From CALBTQ01 sp036725605 (GTDB lineage Bacteria; Lernaellota; Lernaellaia; Lernaellales; Lernaellaceae): a stretch of DNA of 64,000 nucleotides. Made by a program: the position numbers and the translations under genes. The DNA is taken from the NCBI GenBank assembly GCA_036725605.1, contig DAIMDW010000015.1:1-64000 (forward strand), read 5' to 3'. Positions within the stretch are counted from its first letter, which is position 1; each line of letters starts with the position of its first letter. Under the pieces are notes generated by a model. That model searched no databases and was not told the DNA's origin. It saw nothing but the letters and a program-made list of their open reading frames with translations. Positions 23,455-30,498 of the stretch are shown here, in pieces.

Positions 23455-25182
23455 ATGCGCATCTTGCTGGTTTACCCGAACGTGGGCACGCACAACGGCC
23501 CGCATTATCCGCACGGTTTGGGCGCGCTGGCCGCGGTCGCCGCGCGGGCCGGGCACGAGGTGCGCACGCTGCTGCCGGCGACGATGCCCGACGAATCGTC
23601 CTTTCAACAAACGTTGCGCGCATGGCCGCCCGAGCTGGCGGCCTTCGGTTTTTCTTCGCACCAATGGAAATATGCGCGGCGGCTGATGACCTGGGCGCGT
23701 CGTGCCGACGCGCCCGTGCTGGCCGGGGGCGTGCACGCGAGCTTCGCGGCCGACGAGGTGCTGGCGTCGGGCGCCTGCGACTGGGTGTGCGTCGGCGAGG
23801 GGGAAGGCGCGTTGTTGGAACTGGCGGCCGGACGCGAACCGGCGACGATCGCCAACCTGTGTGGCGACGGCTGGCGCAACGCGCCGCGTCCGCTGCTGGC
23901 CAACCTCGACGAACTGCCGGTGTACGACCGCCGACATTTTCCGCAAGACGCCATCAACCGCGCCAACGGCGGCGAAGTGACGGTGGTGGTCGGACGCGGC
24001 TGCCCATATCCGTGCACCTATTGCTGCAACGGCGCGTGGCGCGCGATGTACGCCGGGCAGCCGTGGGTGCGCTGGCGCTCGGTGGCGCATCTGTTCGCCG
24101 AGCTCGACTTGCTGCGACGCACATACGCGGTCGATTCGTTCTATTTCGAGGATGACATCTTCACCTTGCGCCGCGATTTTCTCGAAGATTTTTTGGGCGA
24201 GTATCCGCGCCGCATCGCCGTGCCGTTTCGTGCATATTTCCGCGTGGGCACGGTGGAGCGCGACGACCTGCGCCGCCTGCGCGAAGCGGGATTGGTGATG
24301 GCCAACGTGGGCGTCGAGCACGGCGACGAGACGATCCGCCGCGAGGTGCTGCGCCGCGAGATGAGCAACGCGCAGATCGCCGAGTTTTTCGTTTGGTGCC
24401 GCGAACTGGGCATTCGCACGCGCGCCTTCCACATCGTCGGCGTACCCGGCGAAACGCCGGCGACGCTGCGGGCCACGCGCGATTTGTGCGCGCAGGTCGC
24501 GCCGGACGAAGTGCAGATCAGCCTGTTCGAACCGTACCCCGGCACGGCGTTGTATGACCAATGCCTTGATGCGGGGACGATCAAGGGCGTCGAGCGCGAC
24601 ACGTATTTTATCGACGAGCCGGCGGTGCGTTTGCGCGATTTTCCCGAGGCCGAACTGAGCGCGGCTTATCGCGATTTTTGTGCGCAGGCACGGGAAATCG
24701 AGGAGGACGCGTTGCGGCGTTCGCTGGCGGCACAGACGCGCGGCGACATCGATTTGATCGCGCAATGGTCGCCGGAGACGGTGCGGGTGCGGGGCGCGGA
24801 ACCGGTGACGCGCAAGCGCGTGCGCATCGGTGCGAGCGAGCGATTTTGTTTGTTCGCGCATCCGCGCAGCGAAATCGTTTTTCCGTTGGCGGCGGGACGC
24901 TATCGTTTTCGCGCGGAACTGGCGTTGGATCCGCTGTGCCTGGAATGGGGCGGCGGCGGGGCGACGTTCGCGCTGGCGGTGGACGGCCGCGAGGTGTGGG
25001 CGCGGTTCGTCGATCCGAAGCGGCGCGTTGAGGACCGCGGCTGGCAGGCGATCGAGGTGGAATTGCACCTGGCGGAAGCAGGCGAGTTGTCGCTGATCAC
25101 GCGGCCCGACGCGGACGGCGATTTGACGGCGCTGTGGGCGCTGTGGGGCCATCCGCATCTGGTGCGGGAGGGCGGCGCATGA
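23455..25182 (+). CDS. Radical SAM protein with B12-like N-terminal fold and C-terminal beta-sandwich (paralogue 1)
   Basis: 575 residues in three parts. Residues 1-150 have the Rossmann-like layout of a cobalamin-binding domain (ILLVYPNVGTHNG, VLAGGVHASFAADE, VCVGEGEGAL), but the DxHxxG Co-ligating motif is missing. Residues 175-430 are the radical SAM core, with cluster cysteines 183, 187 and 190 (GCPYPCTYC) and then FYFEDDIFTL and VGVEHGDETIRREVLRR. Residues ~450-575 form a beta-rich domain (LFAHPRSEI, LALDPLCLEWGGGG). It overlaps the next gene, a full-length paralogue, by 4 nt (ATGA). The reaction is unknown; such enzymes often methylate or rearrange lipids, cofactors or peptides. Confidence 0.85.
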   Translation: MRILLVYPNVGTHNGPHYPHGLGALAAVAARAGHEVRTLLPATMPDESSFQQTLRAWPPELAAFGFSSHQWKYARRLMTWARRADAPVLAGGVHASFAADEVLASGACDWVCVGEGEGALLELAAGREPATIANLCGDGWRNAPRPLLANLDELPVYDRRHFPQDAINRANGGEVTVVVGRGCPYPCTYCCNGAWRAMYAGQPWVRWRSVAHLFAELDLLRRTYAVDSFYFEDDIFTLRRDFLEDFLGEYPRRIAVPFRAYFRVGTVERDDLRRLREAGLVMANVGVEHGDETIRREVLRREMSNAQIAEFFVWCRELGIRTRAFHIVGVPGETPATLRATRDLCAQVAPDEVQISLFEPYPGTALYDQCLDAGTIKGVERDTYFIDEPAVRLRDFPEAELSAAYRDFCAQAREIEEDALRRSLAAQTRGDIDLIAQWSPETVRVRGAEPVTRKRVRIGASERFCLFAHPRSEIVFPLAAGRYRFRAELALDPLCLEWGGGGATFALAVDGREVWARFVDPKRRVEDRGWQAIEVELHLAEAGELSLITRPDADGDLTALWALWGHPHLVREGGA

Positions 25183-26918
25183 AAATCTGGTGGGTGTACC
25201 TCGACGTGGGCACGGGCAATTACATCCACTACAACCACGGCGTGGGACAGATCGACGCGTGCCTGCGCCGCGCCGGTCACGACAGCGAACTGCTCTATCT
25301 GCGCGAGCACCTGGAGCGCGACGATTTTCTCGCCCGTTTGCGTGACGTCGCGCCGGACGCGGTGTTCTTTCCGATCAACACGCACCAGTGGGTCGATGCG
25401 CCGCGCTACGCGCAGTGGGTGAAGGAGGCGACCGGCCTGCCGTGCGTGTTCGGCGGCATTCACGCGATTCTCGATGCTCAGCACGTGATCGAGCATCCGG
25501 CGGTCGACGTGCTGTGCGTCGGCGAGGGCGAGCAGGCGTGCGTCGAGTGGTGCGCCGCGATCGATGCCGGGCAAGAGCCGACGGGCATCGGCAATTTGTG
25601 GATCAAACGCGGCGACGGCACGGTCGAGCGCAACGCGATGCGGCCGCTGATCGAGGACCTCGACGCGCTGCCGATTGACGAACGCGCGATGTGGAACCAC
25701 GACGCGATTCTGCGCGATTCGCTGTGGGAAGCGGGCATCATGGGCGGGCGCGGCTGCCCGTATTCGTGCACCTACTGCGCCAACAGCGCGCGCCGCATCA
25801 AGTACAAAGGGCTCGGGCGTTTCGTGCGCATGTGCAGCCCGGAAAAAATGATCGCGATGGTCGAGCACCTCGCCGCGCGCATCCCGTTCAAAAAGATTTT
25901 CTTCGAAGACGATATCTTCACGATGGACCACGATTGGGTGCGGCGTTTTTGCGCGCTGTACAAGGCGCGGTTCGATTTTCCGTTCAAGGTGTACATCCAC
26001 GTGCAGACCGTCACGCGCGAAATTTTACAGGAGCTCAAGGACGCCGGCTGTTACATGGTGATGGCCGGGGTCGAGGCGGGCAGCGAAAGGTTGCGGCGCG
26101 AGGTGCTCGGGCGGCGCATGAGCAACGAGGAACTGGTGCGCGCGTTCGCCTGGTGCGACGAGGTCGGGCTGCAAACATGGACCTTCAACATCGTGGGCTT
26201 TCCCGGCGAAACCGAGGAGACGATCGCCGACCTGTTCGCGCTGCACCGGCGGCTGCGGCCCAACGGCGCGCAGTGTTCGATTTTTTACCCGTACCCCGGC
26301 ACGCGGTTGTACGAGATGTGCGTCGAGCGGGGGATGCTCACCGCGACGCAACGCACGACGTACTTCGAAAAATCGGTGCTCGACATCGGTACGGTCAGTC
26401 GCGAGCGGCTGGAGCGCGCGTTCTGGGATTTCCGCCGCGAAACGTTGGCGATCAAGGCCGACAAGGAGCGGCGCGGCATTTACGATCTGCTGGCGAATTT
26501 CGATTACGGCGCGATCTTGCTGGAAAGCGACGGCGATCCGTTGCGGCTGCACCTGGTGAAGATCGACGGCGATGAGCGGTTGTGTCTGCTGGCGCATCCG
26601 CGCAGTGAAATCCGCTGGGAACTGCACGTGCCGGCCGACGCCGTGTGGCGCGTGGCGCTGGCGCTGGATCCGTTGTGCCTGGGGTGGGGCGGCAAGGGCG
26701 TGGAGTTTGTCGTGCGCGTGAACGGCGAAGCGGTGTTGTCGCGGTATATCGATCCGAAGGAGAATCCGGCGGAAAATCATTGGCATGAGGTGGAGGTCGA
26801 TCTGGCCGATTACGCCGGGCGGCGGATCGAATTGTCGTTGCAAACCTTGCCGCACGCGTCGGGCGACCTGGTCGGCGCGTGGGGCGTGTGGGCGGGGCCG
26901 CGAGTGGAAAAGAAGTGA
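25179..26918 (+). CDS. Radical SAM protein with B12-like N-terminal fold and C-terminal beta-sandwich (paralogue 2)
   Basis: 579 residues beginning at the ATG in the ATGA overlap. Same three-part build as its upstream neighbour: B12-like fold without DxHxxG (FPINTHQWVD, VFGGIHAILDAQHVIE), radical SAM core with cysteines 193, 197 and 200 (GCPYSCTYC) and FFEDDIFTMDHDW, and a C-terminal beta domain (LLAHPRSEIRW, LALDPLCLGWGGKGVEF, SRYIDPKENP). Shared blocks such as AHPRSEI and ALDPLCL show the pair arose by duplication of the whole gene including the extra domain. Coupled translation suggests the two act on the same product, perhaps sequentially. Confidence 0.85.
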   Translation: MKIWWVYLDVGTGNYIHYNHGVGQIDACLRRAGHDSELLYLREHLERDDFLARLRDVAPDAVFFPINTHQWVDAPRYAQWVKEATGLPCVFGGIHAILDAQHVIEHPAVDVLCVGEGEQACVEWCAAIDAGQEPTGIGNLWIKRGDGTVERNAMRPLIEDLDALPIDERAMWNHDAILRDSLWEAGIMGGRGCPYSCTYCANSARRIKYKGLGRFVRMCSPEKMIAMVEHLAARIPFKKIFFEDDIFTMDHDWVRRFCALYKARFDFPFKVYIHVQTVTREILQELKDAGCYMVMAGVEAGSERLRREVLGRRMSNEELVRAFAWCDEVGLQTWTFNIVGFPGETEETIADLFALHRRLRPNGAQCSIFYPYPGTRLYEMCVERGMLTATQRTTYFEKSVLDIGTVSRERLERAFWDFRRETLAIKADKERRGIYDLLANFDYGAILLESDGDPLRLHLVKIDGDERLCLLAHPRSEIRWELHVPADAVWRVALALDPLCLGWGGKGVEFVVRVNGEAVLSRYIDPKENPAENHWHEVEVDLADYAGRRIELSLQTLPHASGDLVGAWGVWAGPRVEKK

Positions 26919-26928
26919 CAACTATCCC

Positions 26929-26958
26929 TTGCGTGCGATCCGGCGCTTTCCCTATACT
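26929..26958 (+). promoter_or_regulatory. Candidate promoter of the Asp-rich lipase-like gene
   Basis: TTGCGT (26929-26934), 18-nt spacer, TATACT (26953-26958), 41 nt before the start codon at 26999, which has GGAGGAG at 26987-26993. Confidence 0.4.
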
Positions 26959-26998
26959 ATTCTGTCCGTTGTTTGCGCATGTTTGCGGAGGAGTATCG

Positions 26999-29044
26999 AT
27001 GAATTGGTCAGCCCGTGTATTTCTGCTTTTGATGTTGTTCGCCTGCTTGTTCATCGGTGCGTGCGCCGACGATGACGATGACGATAACGACGATGCCGTC
27101 GACGGCGACGATGACGACGATGACGATGATACCGGCATCGGCGACGACGATACGGTCGACGACGACACCGCCGACGACGATGACGAGGAGCCGGTCGAGT
27201 GCGATCAGGTTCTGCCGTTTTACCTGGGTGCGGGATTGCGCAATTTCCCGGTGCCCAACGACCTGCTGCTGTATGACGATCCGCAGAGCCCGACCGGCAA
27301 ACGCGCGTACATGACCGCCGAGAACGTGGCGCTGTTCCTCGACGATCTGCTGCATACCTACCGGTTTCTGCCCGAGGCGATGGACCAGTTGAACGGGTGG
27401 GGCATGCGCAGCCCGATCATGATTCCGGCGTCGGTCGCGCCGCGCTCGGGATTGCTGCCGTTCGGGCAGGAGCCGAGTAAGGACGACGCGGTCGTCCTGG
27501 TGGTCACCGACAGCGATAGCCCGTACTACGGCGAGCTGTGGCCGATTTACGGTTCGTGGAACGACGTGATCGACGCGATCGCCATCGAGCCGAAATACAA
27601 CCTGCCGGAAGGCACGACGGTTACGCTGGTCGTGCAGGACAATCTGGAGCCGGGCGTCGAGGGTTGCTATGGCGTCGACGATCATTTCCAGTATATGAAG
27701 CGAACCGAGATCGATCCGAATCATCCGATGGTGTCGTTGCTGGAGCCCTACCGGCTGCGTTTCGAGCCGATGTTCACCGAGCTGGACGCACTGGGCTTTT
27801 CGCGCGACCGGATCCTGGTGGCGGTGGATCTGACGACGCAGAACGTGTCGCACGACATGGAGATGGTCTATCAGCGCGTGCAGGAAGCGGCGGCGGCGCA
27901 TGCGCCGGAATGGGACGACATCACCATCGAGCAACAGTCGGTGGATTCGCCGATCGACATCATCATCCACGGCACGTTCCTGGCGCCGGTGTTCATCGAG
28001 GAGGGTACGACGAATTGGTTCGCCAAGGATGAAAACGGCGATCCGTACATCGTCGATTACTGGGATGTGCCGTTCTTCATGACCATCCCGAAGGTGGACG
28101 GCGACTATCCGCAGCCGTTCCCGGTGGCGGTGTTCAACCACGGCATCCTCAGCTCGAAAAACGAAGTGAAGCGCGTGGGCAAGTTCCTGGCGCCGTACGG
28201 CATCGCGGTGATCGGCTTCGACGCGAACTTCAACGGCGAACGCAGCTCCGGCAACGATATCGTCGACGCGCTGTCGATGATCGACGTGTTCAATCCCATC
28301 CGCATGCGCGACGGCATGCGGCAGCAGATCGCCGAGACGTTCTGGGAAGTGCAGTTGGTGAAGAATCTGGACGACCTCGACCTGGTGCCCTACAGCGCCA
28401 AGGGCGACGGCATCGACGACCTGGACACCGTCAACGTCGTCTACGCCAGTCACAGTTGGGGCTCGATCATGTCGGGTCAGGTGATCGCCTTCGAGCATGA
28501 GATCGACACGTTCGCCCTGCACGTGCCGGCCGCCGACTGGATGACCATCGCGCTGGAATCGGACAACGTCGAGCCGGTCTGGACGATCATCGATATCATC
28601 GAAAGCCAATTCGGCATCGACTTCGTCGACCCGCTGCTGACAGTCGCGTTTTTGCTGGAACACATCATGGACGCGGTTGACCCGGGCGTGATGGCGCAAT
28701 TCGTTCACGACCGCCGACCGGACGATCCGCGCGGCGACATCAACATTCTGCATCAATTCGTGGCCTACGATTATACGTTGCCCTACAACGCCGACGCCGA
28801 GTTCGCGCGCCAGTTCGGCTATCCGCAGGTGGCCGAGGCGGTGCATCCGGTACCCGAAGCCGAGCGCGTCGCCGCGCCGCACGATGGGTCGGGTTATTAC
28901 ATGTACGACACCGACGACCACAACCTGATGTTCGGCAGCGAAAGCGATCCGCTGGTGCAGGGGCAGCATCTTCAGATGGGACATTACCTGCGCACGTGGT
29001 ACGAATCCGGCGTGCCGGAGATCATCGATCCGCTGGCCGAGTGA
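26999..29044 (+). CDS. Asp-rich lipase-like lipoprotein (alpha/beta hydrolase)
   Basis: 681 residues. Lipoprotein signal ending FACLFIGACADD, followed by ~40 residues of Asp-rich linker (DDDDDNDDAVDGDDDDDDDD, then DDDTVDDDT). The domain after it starts NFPVPNDLLLYDD, the pattern of the bacterial virulence-factor lipase N-terminal domain. The alpha/beta hydrolase part includes VAVFNHGILSSKNEVKR, FDANFNGERSSG and the probable nucleophile elbow ASHSWGS (GxSxG-like with Ala at the first position). Likely a surface-anchored lipase or esterase. Its stop codon (TGA, 29042-29044) directly abuts the stop of the convergent yjbQ gene. Confidence 0.8.
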   Translation: MNWSARVFLLLMLFACLFIGACADDDDDDNDDAVDGDDDDDDDDTGIGDDDTVDDDTADDDDEEPVECDQVLPFYLGAGLRNFPVPNDLLLYDDPQSPTGKRAYMTAENVALFLDDLLHTYRFLPEAMDQLNGWGMRSPIMIPASVAPRSGLLPFGQEPSKDDAVVLVVTDSDSPYYGELWPIYGSWNDVIDAIAIEPKYNLPEGTTVTLVVQDNLEPGVEGCYGVDDHFQYMKRTEIDPNHPMVSLLEPYRLRFEPMFTELDALGFSRDRILVAVDLTTQNVSHDMEMVYQRVQEAAAAHAPEWDDITIEQQSVDSPIDIIIHGTFLAPVFIEEGTTNWFAKDENGDPYIVDYWDVPFFMTIPKVDGDYPQPFPVAVFNHGILSSKNEVKRVGKFLAPYGIAVIGFDANFNGERSSGNDIVDALSMIDVFNPIRMRDGMRQQIAETFWEVQLVKNLDDLDLVPYSAKGDGIDDLDTVNVVYASHSWGSIMSGQVIAFEHEIDTFALHVPAADWMTIALESDNVEPVWTIIDIIESQFGIDFVDPLLTVAFLLEHIMDAVDPGVMAQFVHDRRPDDPRGDINILHQFVAYDYTLPYNADAEFARQFGYPQVAEAVHPVPEAERVAAPHDGSGYYMYDTDDHNLMFGSESDPLVQGQHLQMGHYLRTWYESGVPEIIDPLAE

Positions 29045-29452
29045 TCAGTCGATGGAGGCTTGGACGAGCAGCTTACGGTTGCGCGGTCCGTCGAATTCAC
29101 AAAAGTAAATACCCTGCCAGGTGCCCAGCACCAGGCGGCCGTTTTGCACGAGCACCTGGAGGCTGGGGCCCATGAGGCTCGACTTGACGTGCGCGGTGGA
29201 GTTGCCTTCGCCGTGGCGGAACTGGCGCTGGTCGGGCACCGCTTTTTCCAGGGCGAGGAGAATATCGTGGACGACGTCGGGGTCGGCGTTTTCGTTGATG
29301 GTCACGCCGGCGGTGGTGTGCGGCACGAAGACGGTAATCACGCCGTCGCGCGCGCCCATCGTCGTGAGCGCCTGCTGCACCCGGGCGGTGACGTCGATAA
29401 ACTGTTCGCGCGCGGCGGTGGAGACTTCGAGCCGGACGATTTCACTTTTCAT
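29045..29452 (-). CDS. yjbQ: YjbQ/UPF0047-family protein
   Basis: 135 residues from the ATG that overlaps the preceding stop by one base (TGATG at 29450-29454). Signature residues of the family are intact: VFVPHTTAGVTINENADPDV and RHGEGNSTAHVKSSLMGPS, then GTWQGIYFCEFDGPR near the C-terminus. The family adopts a trimeric beta fold; members complement thiamine-phosphate synthase defects, hence the name secondary thiamine-phosphate synthase, but the physiological reaction is unsettled. There is no Shine-Dalgarno, so expression probably depends on coupling to the upstream barrel-protein gene. Confidence 0.92.
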   Translation of the reverse strand: MKSEIVRLEVSTAAREQFIDVTARVQQALTTMGARDGVITVFVPHTTAGVTINENADPDVVHDILLALEKAVPDQRQFRHGEGNSTAHVKSSLMGPSLQVLVQNGRLVLGTWQGIYFCEFDGPRNRKLLVQASID

Positions 29453-30075
29453 CAGAAGACGTAACCGACGCTCGCCCCGATGAAGAAGCCGAAGTAGAAG
29501 CCGGTGTCGATCGACAACCGCCAATGCGGATCGGGGTAGAAGCGGCAGCCGGTGAGCACGGAGAGATAGGGAATCACCGGCGGCAGTTCTTTGTCTTCGG
29601 GGTCATGGAGACGTTTACCGTCTTCGTCGACTTCATCCACTTCGAGGTCGCCGTACAGCCAGCCGATGCCCAGGCCGGGACCGACGTAGGGTTCGACGGC
29701 GCGATGCACGCGCCATTTCCAGATCACGGCCATGTGGAAATCGACCATGCCCAAAGTGGATTCGACGTAGAACTTATCTTCCAGGTCGCCGCCGCGCGGT
29801 TTCCAGTAGCCGTCTTCGATCATCAGGTTCCAGTTGTTGAGCTGGAAGCTCAGATCGAAAGCGCCCAGACCGTAGGTCGCCCAACCGCCGTACCCGATCG
29901 CGGAGATGCTGGTGTAATCGGAATAGGCGGGCGAGATGAAGGCGCCGGGTAGGAAGGTGTAAAGACCGTGAGCGCCGACAGCCGGCGTCCCTTCTTCCTG
30001 AATCGATTGCGCCATAGCCGCAGCAGCGAAAGTGAAGATCATGACCAGAGCAATCACAAACACCCGAACTTTCAT
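29452..30075 (-). CDS. Probable outer-membrane beta-barrel protein
   Basis: 207 residues from the ATG at 30075 (MKVRVFVIALVMIFTF), preceded by GGGG. Signal peptide cleaves near AAAAMAQS. The mature part has alternating strands with aromatic girdles (YGLGAFDLSFQLNNWNLMIE, STLGMVDFHMAVIWKWRVH, VEPYVGPGLGIGWLYGDLEV) and ends ...GYVF, a terminal Phe as in many BAM substrates. No specific porin family is recognised. Upstream is a separate small transcription unit encoding a 20-aa peptide, ending in a terminator 80 nt before this start. Downstream it is coupled to yjbQ. Confidence 0.75.
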   Translation of the reverse strand: MKVRVFVIALVMIFTFAAAAMAQSIQEEGTPAVGAHGLYTFLPGAFISPAYSDYTSISAIGYGGWATYGLGAFDLSFQLNNWNLMIEDGYWKPRGGDLEDKFYVESTLGMVDFHMAVIWKWRVHRAVEPYVGPGLGIGWLYGDLEVDEVDEDGKRLHDPEDKELPPVIPYLSVLTGCRFYPDPHWRLSIDTGFYFGFFIGASVGYVF

Positions 30076-30154
30076 CGCGAACCCCATGAAATAAAATAAA
30101 TAAGGTAAAAAAGAATAAAAGATTGCCGGATAACTGTCAAACGCCAAATGCGTT

Positions 30155-30196
30155 AAAATAAAACCGGATCCCACTCCGGAGCGGAGAGGAATCCGG
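30155..30196 (-). terminator. Terminator after the 20-aa peptide
   Basis: Minus strand: CCGGAT (plus 30191-30196) pairs with ATCCGG (plus 30164-30169), with an inner CTCCG/CGGAG stem, followed by TTTTATTTT. It lies 30 nt after the peptide stop and 80 nt before the barrel-protein start. Confidence 0.75.
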
Positions 30197-30225
30197 CTTT
30201 GTCGATGAGCCTTTTTGCGTCCTGC

Positions 30226-30288
30226 TCAGGACCGGCTACAGCAGCCTTCCGAGCAATGAGCCGTACGGGGGATCGAGAAACGTGTCAT
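30226..30288 (-). CDS. 20-aa Cys-rich micropeptide with its own promoter and terminator
   Basis: A 20-codon frame MTRFSIPRTAHCSEGCCSRS from the ATG at 30288, which is 5 nt after a consensus GGAGG (plus 30294-30298). An ATG three bases earlier is in frame but too close to the RBS. Three cysteines cluster in HCSEGCC. There is no hydrophobic segment. A near-perfect promoter lies ~30 nt upstream and a terminator 30 nt downstream, so this is a complete miniature gene. It may be a metal- or thiol-reactive peptide, a RiPP-like precursor, or a leader peptide controlling the downstream barrel-protein/yjbQ unit by attenuation. I know no family for it. Confidence 0.65.
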   Translation of the reverse strand: MTRFSIPRTAHCSEGCCSRS

Positions 30289-30319
30289 CATTTCCTCCGT
30301 GTTCATGTTTCTTGCAAAA

Positions 30320-30348
30320 ACTATAAAATCGACCGGATTACTTGTCAA
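30320..30348 (-). promoter_or_regulatory. Near-consensus sigma70 promoter for the 20-aa peptide
   Basis: Minus strand: TTGACA (plus 30343-30348), exactly 17 nt, TATAGT (plus 30320-30325). It gives a short 5' leader before the GGAGG at 30294-30298. It is among the best promoter matches in the window. Confidence 0.8.
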
Positions 30349-30411
30349 CAATTCGATCGGAAATACCGTCGACGATGAAGTGAAAATTGTTCCATACAGA
30401 TGAAAAGAACC

Positions 30412-30439
30412 TTTGCATTTTAGGCAACTCCGCTATAGT
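30412..30439 (+). promoter_or_regulatory. Candidate promoter of the TSP3 protein gene
   Basis: TTTGCA (30412-30417), 16-nt spacer, TATAGT (30434-30439), 59 nt before the GTG start at 30499. Confidence 0.45.
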
Positions 30440-30498
30440 ATCTTTGCGAATATCCGTAAATCGCCACTGAATCAATATGTTAGACGAGGGGTAAAGCG

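Noticed and set aside
21865..25158. 1097-codon minus-strand open frame across the propeller, M32 and radical SAM genes
   Set aside because: It spans three clearly recognised plus-strand genes and is Arg/His/Gln-rich with no domain.
23455..26918. Cobalamin-dependent methyltransferase call for the two radical SAM paralogues
   Set aside because: The fold of the N-terminal domain fits, but the DxHxxG cobalt-ligand motif is absent in both, so B12 dependence is not claimed.
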